Assembly: GCA_039794405.1 (NCBI GenBank)
Contig: JBDIVL010000002.1
Span: forward strand, 1 to 64,000
DNA: 64,000 bases
From: JBDIVL01 sp039794405
GTDB taxonomy: Bacteria > Planctomycetota > Brocadiia > Brocadiales > Brocadiaceae
Direction: 5' to 3'
A program made the position numbers and the translations under genes. The notes beneath the pieces were generated by a model. The model saw nothing but the letters and a program-made list of their open reading frames with translations. It made no database searches and was not told where the DNA came from. Within the stretch, counting starts at the first letter, position 1. Each line of letters begins with the position of its first letter. Shown here piece after piece: positions 45,148-54,028 of this stretch.

Positions 45148-46041
45148 CTATTTGCGGGCCTGATGCAGTTCCATTTCACCAGATTTACGAATAAAAATAT
45201 AGGTAATTCCCTTTTCAAGCAGTAAGGCCAGCCAGGTAGATATAACAAAGGGTGAAGTCAGGGTAATTATCCCTAAATTCGCTATCCCATACGTCATAAA
45301 AACAGAGACCGCGATCGACATGATTCCCGGGATTAAAAAACTCCACTTTTTGTTCGAGAATGCGATACCACACAGGACTGCATTAAAGCCAAACAATCCT
45401 ATATTTATCATGTTTAACGGCAGTGAGCAAACGAGGGATACAATAGTTCCCAGCAGCACTCCCAATAAGGTATAGAATGCCGATATTCTTGAACTAACAA
45501 GTATCCCAATAAAAAACATGATACCAGTAATGGTGTTTTCCTGGAACATAACCTGTCCAATACCCTTGCTCACAGCGGGAATAACTTCTATAGTATGTGC
45601 AATTGGCAATGGTGATGTTCGCAACGGGATGATATTCAATGACAGTAACACGGCCATGAGTATCCATGTTGAGATAATGAAAGGTGCCGTGTAGGGAGGC
45701 AACCTCCATTTCGTCATTCTATGCATAATGATTGTTGACAAAATGGAGCCAAAGACCACAGCAACTACAGACAAAGCATTGAATCCAAAGAAGTATATGG
45801 TCGCTAAAGCAACCAGGGTACTATTATAACCATAGAGACCCTGTTGAATATCACTCTGCTTATATTTGAAGAGTAGGGCAATGGATGTTCCTATGAGAAC
45901 ACCTATGACAGCCCCAATGCCCATAGGCCAGGAATTATAAAAAATCCCGATTAAAAATAAAATCCCCGTTGTTACATTATTGAGTAAAAATACCTGGCTG
46001 ATTCCCCTAAGCACTATTTCTGAAAAATTTTTGGTATTCAT
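45148..46041 (-). CDS. Urea transporter (UT/SLC14 family)
   Basis: 297 residues, about ten helices in two homologous halves. Matching phrases in each half are 'QGLYGYNSTLVALATIYFFG' with 'IGLFGFNAVLCGIAFSNKKW', and 'PPYTAPFIISTWILMAVLL' with 'LTSPFVISTWLALLLEKGI', the UT selectivity-filter and P-loop duplication. It forms a passive urea channel in the inner membrane. No urease or cyanase is in the window; for an ammonium oxidiser urea would be an ammonium source. Next to it downstream is only repeat DNA. Confidence 0.88.
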   Translation of the reverse strand: MNTKNFSEIVLRGISQVFLLNNVTTGILFLIGIFYNSWPMGIGAVIGVLIGTSIALLFKYKQSDIQQGLYGYNSTLVALATIYFFGFNALSVVAVVFGSILSTIIMHRMTKWRLPPYTAPFIISTWILMAVLLSLNIIPLRTSPLPIAHTIEVIPAVSKGIGQVMFQENTITGIMFFIGILVSSRISAFYTLLGVLLGTIVSLVCSLPLNMINIGLFGFNAVLCGIAFSNKKWSFLIPGIMSIAVSVFMTYGIANLGIITLTSPFVISTWLALLLEKGITYIFIRKSGEMELHQARK

Positions 46042-46070
46042 AAATCTCTATGAATTTTGTTTTTCTACTG

Positions 46071-46613
46071 CTATTTTATGGTATCAGGATTTTCTTTATC
46101 AAATTCCCATTGTAAGGGATTATTGATAATGTATTGCCTGATTTTGTCTAATTCATTTCTGTTTCGGATAATATGATCATAGAAACGGGATTGCCATACT
46201 GTTTTGCCATAGGATTTTCGGATTTCATTTATCAATTTCGTCGTTACCGCCTTACATGACCTGATTATTGTTGGAATAGAATTGGATATTGGTTTGCCGA
46301 ATTGTTCGAATATAGGGACACGGTGCTCCGTGTCCCTACCGTCATCTAAAATTATGATTATTCCATGGATATGATTTGGCATTACAACGTATTTATCCAA
46401 TATAACATTTGTGCGTATTTCTGACGTTTTCATCCATTCATTTTCAACAATTACCCCATACTTGCTCAACAATATCTCACCGTTTAACACATTTCCTAAA
46501 ATGCATTCTTTGTTATATGTACATATCGTTATAAAATATGCACCTGCCCTGGAATAATCATATTCCTTTAATCGGACCGATCTGCGATGGTGTTTGTCTG
46601 GATTATATGTCAT
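46071..46613 (-). CDS. REP-associated tyrosine transposase (RAYT, IS200-like Y1 family)
   Basis: 180 residues: 'HRRSVRLKEYDYSRAGAYFI' opening, HUH motif 'VVMPNHIHGIIII' near residue 78-90, and catalytic-Tyr region 'TVWQSRFYDHIIRN' followed by 'IRQYIINNPLQWEFDKENPD'. RAYTs cut and join single-stranded DNA at hairpins called REPs. The stretch DGRDTEHRVPIF (about residues 91-102) is the translation of a REP-like palindrome lying within the gene (46313-46338), and a near-identical palindrome stands 22 bp upstream of the start (46636-46663). Frame is intact, so it could be active. Confidence 0.88.
   Translation of the reverse strand: MTYNPDKHHRRSVRLKEYDYSRAGAYFITICTYNKECILGNVLNGEILLSKYGVIVENEWMKTSEIRTNVILDKYVVMPNHIHGIIIILDDGRDTEHRVPIFEQFGKPISNSIPTIIRSCKAVTTKLINEIRKSYGKTVWQSRFYDHIIRNRNELDKIRQYIINNPLQWEFDKENPDTIK
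46313..46338. repeat. REP-like palindrome inside the RAYT gene
   Basis: TAGGGACACGG-TGCT-CCGTGTCCCTA is a perfect palindrome of 11-bp arms, read in frame within the transposase. Same core as 46636-46663. Confidence 0.75.
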
Positions 46614-46635
46614 TTTCTTTCCCGACTGTACCGGT

Positions 46636-46663
46636 GTAGGGACACGGGGCGCCGTGTCCCTAC
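46636..46663. repeat. REP-like palindrome upstream of the RAYT gene
   Basis: GTAGGGACACGG/CGCCGTGTCCCTAC, 28 bp, 22 bp before the transposase start codon. It shares the outer GTAGGG/CCCTAC with other palindromes in the window (10346, 14248, 18152, 31257), suggesting that this transposase or relatives spread them. Confidence 0.7.
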
Positions 46664-46708
46664 ATTTGTTTATGTATTTATTCTTTGTGTATTCTTGTAA
46701 TAATTGTA

Positions 46709-47224
46709 TTATTCAGGTTCAGGGTATCCAGGATTTTCTTGAGTAAACCAACGATGTTCGTAACCGTCATAACCATAATATTTACTATGAAATTGATCCA
46801 TAGCTGCACGATATTGCCCAAGAATAAGAACAGCATCACTGTTTTAGTGAACAAAACCACTTTCACGGATTTGTGGAATGATCTTAAACAAAGAAATTAT
46901 ATTTTTAGCTGTGTCCTCACCGATTCGTAATCCCTTTTTTGTCATGGACATGCCCATTCCTACCTCGGTACACTCAGAAGCTTTTATTAATATGTTAATA
47001 GCTTCCTTTTCTCTATTTTTTTTGGACAGGTATCCTAAGCTATTAAACGAGTTAGTTAACGAGGTGTGTAAAGCGTTATCTTGAAGTGAAGGGGATTTCC
47101 AAAGCAAAAATGGGTCTAAATACAAAGGAATGTCTTCGTTCAAAAACGGTATTGCAAAACCAACTTCTTCTTGTGTGAAAGTTAAGTTGTAGTAATCATT
47201 TAACCTTGGACGAATTAGTGCCAC
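46709..47224 (-). pseudogene. N-terminal remnant of an uncharacterised protein with in-frame TAA
   Basis: The frame starts 'MALIRPRLNDYYNLTFTQEE' and reads well for 126 residues, with 'DIPLYLDPFLLWKSPSLQDN' and 'SMTKKGLRIGEDTAKNIISL', to a TAA at 46844-46846; the same frame continues for 44 residues ('NSDAVLILGQYRAAMDQFHS', ending GYPEPE) before the next stop. The first part looks like the start of a longer hypothetical protein, the second like the tail of an unrelated one, so a deletion plus stop is likely. Family not recognised with certainty. Lies between the RAYT locus and another broken gene. Confidence 0.5.
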
Positions 47225-47274
47225 GATGTTCAGATCCTTAAAGAAAATGTTGATTAATTTTTTTGTTCACATTG

Positions 47275-47560
47275 CGGATATGCAGCCTTCTAGTGAAGAC
47301 CTATTAATATTTTTCTCTACTAAATATTCCTGCGGTATAAGATTAGAAACAGTATGTTTAAACTCATCGAGATTTCTTCGTGATATGTGTTTTTTTTAGG
47401 GGCTAAAATATTCTAGGATTTCATGTGCCTTTAATAGTCTTTTCTGCGAATTTATTAGTAGCCTCTTCCTGTCTCCAGTTACGTGCTTCTAATTCTAATC
47501 TCCATTTTCTATTTAATCGTAAAGAACACCTATTTTAAAAAATTCGATGGTATTAGATTT
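47275..47560 (-). pseudogene. Fragments of a decayed protein
   Basis: On the minus strand 'KWRLELEARNWRQEEATNKF' shifts frame to 'RLLKAHEILEYFSP', then a TAA, then in the same frame 'KKHISRRNLDEFKHTVSNLI' and 'PQEYLVEKNINRSSLEGCI'. Protein-like composition across one frameshift and one stop suggests an old gene, of unrecognised family, adjoining 46709-47224. Confidence 0.35.
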
Positions 47561-48107
47561 GAGTTGATCAATTTATAGCTTAAATCCTTTTTTCTTGTCA
47601 AGGTATTTTATTTGTCCAAAAAAGTGGATAGGGGTGAAAAGATGGAGTGAGAGAACTACGGAAACCACAGATTGCACAGATTTCACAGATAAAAACCTTA
47701 AATTAGATCGGGTTTTAAAGGACAAAAACCCAACGACTTTTCTGTCATTCATTCCGAACACATTCACTCTGTGATGGGTGAACTCCGTGAGGAATCTTAA
47801 CAGTAACAGCCCAAGATTCCTCACGATGTTCGGAACAAGGATTTCTCCCGGAGCCTGTCCTAAGCGAAAGATTTCTCGTCACTTCGTTCCTCGAAATGAC
47901 AAAAGAAATGAGTGAAATGACAAAAAGAGAAGAGGTCGAAATGACACATAGAGCATACAACTTTGAAATTCCTAAACCCCAAGTTAGTGAATGGATATTC
48001 AACTTATCTACCCATTTACTCATCTACCAAAATCTGTTAAATCTGTGCAATCTGGGTTTTTCCATCTCTTTTTATCAGACTGGGGCTTTACTTTACTTCG
48101 CTAGATT
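47561..48107. other. Gene-free stretch with common intergenic words
   Basis: No gene is supported. It includes ACAGATTGCACAGATTTCAC, and an imperfect pair AAGATTCCTCACG / GTGAGGAATCTTAA around 47788-47827 that can fold as a hairpin. Part (about 47840-47900) resembles 16073-16102. Confidence 0.35.
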
Positions 48108-49628
48108 TTATTTTGGACTAGCGTTTTCCAATATGGCATCTACCAGCCCTGGAATAGTATATTCCTTGGCCTTAATCGTAACATGAAGCCCCATCTCCTC
48201 GGCGGTCTGTGTGGTAATGGGACCGATGCTGGCGTACTGGACATGGCCATTTAAACCTGCAATGTTTTTTTCACCGATGATCTGAACAAAGTTCCTTACG
48301 GTAGATGAGCTGGTAAAGGTGACAATATGGACTTCTCCATTTTTGATCTTCTCCGCAAGGTTAACATTCTTTGGCTGTGCCATAATGGTTTTATAAGCCA
48401 CCAGATCGGTAACCTCTCCACCCAATTTTCTCAATTCTTCAGGTAAAAAGCTCCTGGCGATGTCTGCCCTTGGCAGCAGGAATTTTTCACCTTTGATAAC
48501 CGTTACCTTCTTGAGTTCCTCTACAACAGATTCTGCAACAAATTTCGGTGGCCGGCAGTCAACTTTTATATGGTATTTTTCGATTCCACTCTCTGTTGCA
48601 GGGCCGATAGCGCACAGCTTTATGCCCTTCAGGTCCCGGATATCCCTTCCCAGCTCAAACAATCGTTGAAAGAAGGCATCTACTCCGTTGATGCTGGTAA
48701 AGACAAGCCAATGGTAGGAATTGATATTGTTTATGGCCTCATCGAGGGGATGAATGGTATCCGGTTTTGCAATCTCAATGGTAGGAAATTCGATGACATG
48801 GGCACCCCATTCACTTAATTGGTCTGCAAATTCACTGGCCTGATCCCTTGAACGTGTTACAACGATCGTCTTCCCGAATAAGGGCTTGGTCTCAAACCAG
48901 TTGAGTTGTTCTCTAAGCTTTACAACCTCACCAACAATGGTAATGGCCGGGGGCTTTATATCCTTGGCTTTCTGTACAATCGTGTCCAGCGTTCCTACCA
49001 CGGTTTTTTGTTGAGATCTGGTTCCCCATCGGATTACGGCAACAGGGGTGTCTTTGGAGCGGCCGTGTTTTATGAGCTGTCCGGTAATATACGGAAGGTT
49101 CTTAATTCCCATATAAAAGGTGAGCGTACCGATTCCTGTGCTGATCTTTGCCCAGTCAATAGAACTCTCATCTTTTGTAGGGTCTTCATGCCCGGTAATC
49201 AGCCCGAAGGTTGAAGTAAAATTACGATGGGTAACGGGTATGCCTGCATAGTTAGGAGTTGCGATAGCAGCAGTAATACCAGGAACTACCTCAAAGGGTA
49301 TGTGATGCTCGTAAAGCACCAGTGCCTCTTCTCCACCGCGTCCGAAGACATAGGGATCACCACCCTTTAACCGGGTTACTACTTTATTCTCCAGCGCCTT
49401 TTTCACGAGAAGCATATTAATCTCTTCCTGCTCAAGGGTGTGTGCACCCCCTTGTTTTCCAACATAGACCAGTTCCGCATCCGATTTAGCAACTTTCAGG
49501 AGGTCAACATTTACCAGATAATCGTAAATAATTACATCGGCCTTTTTAATACATTCCAGGCCTTTTATGGTAATAAGCCGTGGGTCACCCGGACCTGCGC
49601 CCACAAGATACACGATGCTCCGTTTCAT
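48108..49628 (-). CDS. Uroporphyrinogen-III C-methyltransferase / uroporphyrinogen-III synthase fusion
   Basis: 506 residues from the ATG at 49628 (AAAGG upstream; a TTG precedes it). Residues 1-245 are the methyltransferase: 'VYLVGAGPGDPRLITIKGLE', 'VTRLKGGDPYVFGRGGEEAL', 'VVPGITAAIATPNYAGIPVT', 'TLTFYMGIKNLP' (CobA/SUMT). Residues 255-500 are HemD: 'KTIVVTRSRDQASEFADQLS', 'WLVFTSINGVDAFF', 'ICAIGPATE'-like 'LCAIGPATESGIEKY', 'TFTSSSTVRNFVQIIGEKNI', 'YASIGPITTQTAEEMGLHV'. The fusion makes precorrin-2, the branch point for siroheme, heme d1 and B12. Heme demand is high in this organism. No other hem genes adjoin. Confidence 0.93.
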   Translation of the reverse strand: MKRSIVYLVGAGPGDPRLITIKGLECIKKADVIIYDYLVNVDLLKVAKSDAELVYVGKQGGAHTLEQEEINMLLVKKALENKVVTRLKGGDPYVFGRGGEEALVLYEHHIPFEVVPGITAAIATPNYAGIPVTHRNFTSTFGLITGHEDPTKDESSIDWAKISTGIGTLTFYMGIKNLPYITGQLIKHGRSKDTPVAVIRWGTRSQQKTVVGTLDTIVQKAKDIKPPAITIVGEVVKLREQLNWFETKPLFGKTIVVTRSRDQASEFADQLSEWGAHVIEFPTIEIAKPDTIHPLDEAINNINSYHWLVFTSINGVDAFFQRLFELGRDIRDLKGIKLCAIGPATESGIEKYHIKVDCRPPKFVAESVVEELKKVTVIKGEKFLLPRADIARSFLPEELRKLGGEVTDLVAYKTIMAQPKNVNLAEKIKNGEVHIVTFTSSSTVRNFVQIIGEKNIAGLNGHVQYASIGPITTQTAEEMGLHVTIKAKEYTIPGLVDAILENASPK

Positions 49629-49704
49629 CAATAGAACCTTTCATATATTCGATTATTTTCATACAAAATTTAAATAATTATGATATTGAAAATTACGGTA
49701 TTAA

Positions 49705-51516
49705 TCAACTATGTTTTTCGTACTGTTTTATTCTCTCTATGGCCTCGGCTGCATTCTCCCGGACATCTTCATTCTTATGAAGGGTTAAGGCCTGAAGTGC
49801 TGAAAGTGCCTTCGGATTGCCTATTCTACCCAGTGCCCATACAGCCGAGCTTATGACCGATGGCTCTTTGTCCTTTAGCGCCCATAGAAGTGAGGTAACG
49901 GCACGGTCGTCTCCAATCCAACCCAGGGTTTGCGCTGCTCGCTCCCTGGTAAACCCGTTTATTTCATGAAGTAAACCAATGAGTGCATTTACTGCGGGGG
50001 TGCCGATCTTTATCAGCGCCCATCCTGCCCTGCGTCTTGTTACTTCTTCATTATCTCTCAAGGCATCTATTAAGGACGGTATTGATTTTTTTCCGATTCC
50101 GGCTAATGCCCATGCAGCCTTTGTACGTGTCCATGCAGCATTTTCTCCGGCATCAGTAACCAAAACATTCGCAAGGGTGTTTATGGCTTTATCACTACCA
50201 AGATGACCCAACGCCTCAGCACAAGCGCTTTTAACATACCAGTCTTTCTCTTTCGAGAGGGCTTCTGTCAGCGCAAACACTGCACTCCGGTTTTTGAATG
50301 TACCTAAGGTTCTCGCGATATCATACCTGACCCATTGATTTGTTTCTGTTTTTAACGCCTCAACAAGCGTTGATACAGAACGGGTGTTGCCTAACCTTTT
50401 CAATGCAAGGACAGCTTCTCTCCGCACCTCGGCATCTTTATCCTTCAGGAGAGGTTGTATATACTCCGATGCATCTTTATCATCACAAAACCCAAGTGCC
50501 CAGGCGGCATTTTGTCTTACGTGGAAGTGTTTATTCTTAAGGAGTTTTACGAAAGACGGCATAGTATATTTATTTGGTAATATCAGAAGCGACAGAGCGG
50601 CGGTTCTTGACTTATCATAATCTGCATCTTCTATTGTTTCTACCAATGTTTTCACATTCCCCTGAATAGAGGCAGGGTTACTGCCTTCATCTTTCCGGAT
50701 ATTACTCATTCTGGCATTTTGCTGTTTTTCCCGGAAGATTGTCCGGTCTTCGATGTTGAGAATATCCATGGCAACACATGGGTAATCTATGAGGATAACG
50801 TCAGTACCTCTCTTAATCAGATCTTTTATAGCCTTTCTGTTGTCGCTGCCAAGTACCATCGAGAATACATACTTCTTTTCTTCGTGGATACGGGCAACTT
50901 TTTCCTCTGTCAACTCCTCTGATGACAGAAAAACAAGTTCTTTACCAGGTTGGCTTATTTCATTCGTATCTAAATTTCTCAACGTACCCCAGAGGTACAC
51001 TTGCGAAGCCATTTCAAATACTTCGATAAGGTCCATGATTTGCTTCTCGAGGCAGGTCTGTTTGACATTTAAAATCAACTTGAGCTTATTTATCCTGGAG
51101 AATTGGAGGACCTCAGAAAGAAGTGGTACTCGTTCATTCTCAAACTCCATACCACGCCATGACCCGGCATCATATTGCCGTATTTCGGCATATGATAACT
51201 GGTCAACACGTCCCTTCCCGTCGGTTGTTCTATCAATTGTCTCATCACACATCAGTATAAGTTGATTATCCTTTGTTCGTCGAATGTCAATCCAAATTCC
51301 ATCGATACCCAGCTCAGAAACCCGCTTTAATGCAGCAAAAGTATTTTCAGGAACATCTTCTAATATCCCGTGATGTGCAATGATTTCGACGTGCCCTGTA
51401 TTTTCTGCCAGAGCAGGTATTGTCAAAAGGGGCAAAGAACACAGGACGAGGAGTGAGATGTATTTCAGACTTTTCAGATATTTTCGATAAAAAGGCACAA
51501 AAAACTCCAAATCCAA
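49705..51516 (-). CDS. Exported GDPD-like domain (altered active site) with C-terminal HEAT repeats
   Basis: 603 residues. Signal peptide to about residue 38 (PALAENTG). Residues ~42-270 follow the glycerophosphodiesterase pattern 'IIAHHGILEDVPENTFAALK', 'GIDGIWIDIRRTKDNQLILM', 'CDETIDRTTDGKGRV', but the conserved HRG Arg is His, the metal-binding Glu of ExD is Trp, and the His of HD is Cys, so hydrolysis is doubtful. Residues ~300-600 are at least nine PBS-lyase-type HEAT repeats ('VRQNAAWALGFCDDKDASEY', 'VRREAVLALKRLGNTRSVST'), a binding scaffold. Possibly a periplasmic ligand- or protein-binding protein. Stands 76 bp downstream of the cobA-hemD start side, own transcript. Confidence 0.75.
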   Translation of the reverse strand: MDLEFFVPFYRKYLKSLKYISLLVLCSLPLLTIPALAENTGHVEIIAHHGILEDVPENTFAALKRVSELGIDGIWIDIRRTKDNQLILMCDETIDRTTDGKGRVDQLSYAEIRQYDAGSWRGMEFENERVPLLSEVLQFSRINKLKLILNVKQTCLEKQIMDLIEVFEMASQVYLWGTLRNLDTNEISQPGKELVFLSSEELTEEKVARIHEEKKYVFSMVLGSDNRKAIKDLIKRGTDVILIDYPCVAMDILNIEDRTIFREKQQNARMSNIRKDEGSNPASIQGNVKTLVETIEDADYDKSRTAALSLLILPNKYTMPSFVKLLKNKHFHVRQNAAWALGFCDDKDASEYIQPLLKDKDAEVRREAVLALKRLGNTRSVSTLVEALKTETNQWVRYDIARTLGTFKNRSAVFALTEALSKEKDWYVKSACAEALGHLGSDKAINTLANVLVTDAGENAAWTRTKAAWALAGIGKKSIPSLIDALRDNEEVTRRRAGWALIKIGTPAVNALIGLLHEINGFTRERAAQTLGWIGDDRAVTSLLWALKDKEPSVISSAVWALGRIGNPKALSALQALTLHKNEDVRENAAEAIERIKQYEKHS

Positions 51517-51695
51517 ATTCCAAACAAATTCCGTAACAATTCAGTTCACCGCAAGGGCACAAAGGACGCAAAGAAAAAACTTACGAATATCCGGCTTCTT
51601 ATAGTATTACTCCGTAAAAACTTCTTTTTGTAAGTTTTTACCTCCCCTTAGTCTCCTCTTTGTGAAGGAGAGAATCGGAAGGCCGTTATTGCTCT

Positions 51696-51742
51696 ACCAC
51701 CCCTCTTTCCCCTCCTTCGCAAGGAGGGGAAAGAGGGGTGGT
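51696..51742. repeat. Perfect 47-bp hairpin
   Basis: ACCACCCCTCTTTCCCCTCC and GGAGGGGAAAGAGGGGTGGT pair around TTCGCAA. It lies between the OstA-like gene's end and the GDPD/HEAT gene's start, on the transcript of the former, and could act as terminator or RNA stabiliser; no T run follows on the minus strand. Confidence 0.6.
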
Positions 51743-51773
51743 TGTCTTTTGGTTGCGGTTTTGCTGCGATGTG

Positions 51774-53711
51774 CTATTTTTTACTATTCTGCAATTGCCA
51801 GTGCGGCCTGCCTTCCCATGTAACACGGTTCTCTGCCATATTAAAATATACCTTGTCAGAGAATGTCTTTGATCCCTCTTTCCGCAATTCTGCTTTTGGA
51901 TTGCCTGTCATTATGGCTATATCCTGAACCAAATCCCAAATAAGAAATGAGCCGAACCCTTCACAACCATGTAAGACCTTACTAAAAAAATAGGTATTAC
52001 CAGTTGCTATGATTTTACTTATTTTTTGGCTGTCATTCAGATACGCATCTATTTGATCACCATTCAACTTCTGTCCACCTCGCGTAGCCTGAACTTCTTC
52101 AAAAAAACTTACTTTTTTCAGGTCGTCATTATAGGTCATTCTCTTAGACCAATCGACTGTCACATCCGATTCTTCAACACCCTCTTCCCCTTTTTCATAC
52201 AAATTTCCTTTGCCTTCACAGAGGACGCTATTTCTGTCTTCATAGAAAAGTACTTTCGGTGAAAAAATCTGCCTTCTATTTCCTTCCCGCAAGATTGCAA
52301 AGGGGTGACCCCTCAAGGTGGTAACTTTATTTTTTGCATTCCAGGTAACCTGGTCCCCAACAGCTTCATTGTATAAACTGCCTTTCTTATCTATAATATG
52401 AATTTTTTCTGTTGCCTTCATATTTTGCATACTGAAATCATTTTCATTAAATACCACATACAGGTTATCACAAGAAAGGGTAGAATTTCCCCTTCTGACT
52501 TCAATATTTTTTTCGAAGCTAGCCTCCCGCGTTCCATCCAGGAAATTCATTTTCCCTTCCCATTTCACGTTAATGTTTGTATCAGGTTTATCTGTCCTGG
52601 CTGTAGTATCTTTTTCCTTTGATTTTTCTCTGATCTTTGCCTTTAAGCTGCCGGAACTCGGGACATCTATCTTACCAGTATCTCTATAAAAGATCATCTT
52701 CAGTGCATCAATACTCAGCACATCATTAACAAATTCAGCCTTTTGGGCATCCTCCAGGATTGCACTTTGGGTGTTAACATCCCATGTTAAAAAACTTCCC
52801 TTGGCAATTTTTGTCCCCTGGGAGGCGAGTACATTTCCACTTGCAATGGCCTGCTCCGTTTTTTTTGTTTTCTGGTTAAGGAAGATGACTAGTTTATCTG
52901 AATAAACAGTCGCACTGCCTCTTTTTGTCTGTACATTATCGTTAAAGGTCATAATATTTGCATCTGCACTTCTATCAAATACCAGTTGTCCACTCGATTG
53001 GATATAGGTTTTCTCAAGAGGCATTTCTTTCGTGTCCGTTTCCTCTAAAGAAGCTGTATCATCAACATCGTCCTTGGAAAGGAAAAAGAGGTCGTTTTTG
53101 ACACCATCCATTTCCATTTCAGCATTTTTTTTAATCCACATCTTTTTATTAGCAAGGTCTATCTCGCACCCTTGACCGGTAATTACTATACCCTGGCCAT
53201 GTATCGTAACAAAATCATCCGTGGATACCAGTTTTTTTTCAGGCAAGTATCTCATATAGTCTGTATTGAGTTTCGTTTCGAGGTCGAAATGGATAATTAC
53301 ATTCTCAGAGAGATAACCCTCGTTCGTAACCCTATTCATCTCACCATTATCAGAAGTAATGAATACGGACTGCGTACCACTTTCAGTATTTGTAGTATCA
53401 CGGACCTCAATTTCCGGAGTAATAATCTTATACATATCATTATCCAGAAGAATGGTATCCTTGCCACGCATGATTAAAAATTCTTCTCCTTTTTCATCAT
53501 AGTTTGGAATAGAAAGATCTTGTACTGTTTGTGTTACTGTGCCCTGATTACTTTTATTATATACCGGATCATGAATAGCGGGATTTTCCTGAGCAGGATT
53601 CTCCTTCCGGCCCTTTGTATCCTTTCCTGGTTGAGATATAACAAGAGACACAATGATGGTGAGGATACAGGCAATAGGAGTACCAATAAATATATATCTT
53701 CGTTTTGTCAT
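51774..53711 (-). CDS. LptC/OstA-like periplasmic protein
   Basis: 645 residues with one N-terminal helix (about 7-27) and then repeated beta-jellyroll blocks typical of the OstA/LptA/LptC family: 'DTILLDNDMYKIITPEIEVR' and 'GEMNRVTNEGYLSENVIIHF' (LptC-like), then 'SGQLVFDRSADANIMTFNDN', 'GSATVYSDKLVIFLNQKTKK' and 'TREASFEKNIEVRRGNSTLS', 'KKVSFFEEVQATRGGQKLNG' (three LptA-like domains). Such proteins bridge lipopolysaccharide from inner to outer membrane. At 645 residues it combines what E. coli splits into LptC and LptA. No lpt transporter genes adjoin it. Confidence 0.7.
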   Translation of the reverse strand: MTKRRYIFIGTPIACILTIIVSLVISQPGKDTKGRKENPAQENPAIHDPVYNKSNQGTVTQTVQDLSIPNYDEKGEEFLIMRGKDTILLDNDMYKIITPEIEVRDTTNTESGTQSVFITSDNGEMNRVTNEGYLSENVIIHFDLETKLNTDYMRYLPEKKLVSTDDFVTIHGQGIVITGQGCEIDLANKKMWIKKNAEMEMDGVKNDLFFLSKDDVDDTASLEETDTKEMPLEKTYIQSSGQLVFDRSADANIMTFNDNVQTKRGSATVYSDKLVIFLNQKTKKTEQAIASGNVLASQGTKIAKGSFLTWDVNTQSAILEDAQKAEFVNDVLSIDALKMIFYRDTGKIDVPSSGSLKAKIREKSKEKDTTARTDKPDTNINVKWEGKMNFLDGTREASFEKNIEVRRGNSTLSCDNLYVVFNENDFSMQNMKATEKIHIIDKKGSLYNEAVGDQVTWNAKNKVTTLRGHPFAILREGNRRQIFSPKVLFYEDRNSVLCEGKGNLYEKGEEGVEESDVTVDWSKRMTYNDDLKKVSFFEEVQATRGGQKLNGDQIDAYLNDSQKISKIIATGNTYFFSKVLHGCEGFGSFLIWDLVQDIAIMTGNPKAELRKEGSKTFSDKVYFNMAENRVTWEGRPHWQLQNSKK

Positions 53712-53844
53712 AAGAGTTCGAAAAAGGGTTTTTTGTTCTCAGGGATTATTATCCATATTATATAAATTTCATACAACTATTAGCACGATATTTTTCCAAA
53801 ATTTCATTAGCCTTCTATAGATAACTTAAGTAGAAATGCCCAAA

Positions 53845-53964
53845 GTCGGTACAATCTTGTGGATTAAACCAAAATTTAGAATTGATTGATAAATTTTTGG
53901 TTGGTGTCGGCTTAGGAAAACGTGCCAACCATTTCGGTTCAATCGTGGACGATTGAACCAACCC
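53845..53964 (+). repeat. Two-hairpin dispersed element, copy E
   Basis: 120 bp from GTCGGTACAATC to GATTGAACCAACC; the left half is the most diverged of all copies, the right hairpin GGTTCAATCG/CGATTGAACC is perfect. It is the only recognisable item in the 53712-54028 gap. Confidence 0.7.
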
Positions 53965-54028
53965 TGAGAATACTCCTGGAGCCGGAATGACAATGCCTGT
54001 TTTCGGATAGACTCTTAAACCCCGTTTG

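Noticed and set aside
44949..45248. 99-residue frame overlapping the urea transporter end
   Set aside because: Shadow of the urea transporter in another frame plus repeat DNA.
47573..48023. Short minus-strand frames downstream of the cobA-hemD gene
   Set aside because: They run over scattered intergenic repeat words shared with about 16080 and have no coding signals.
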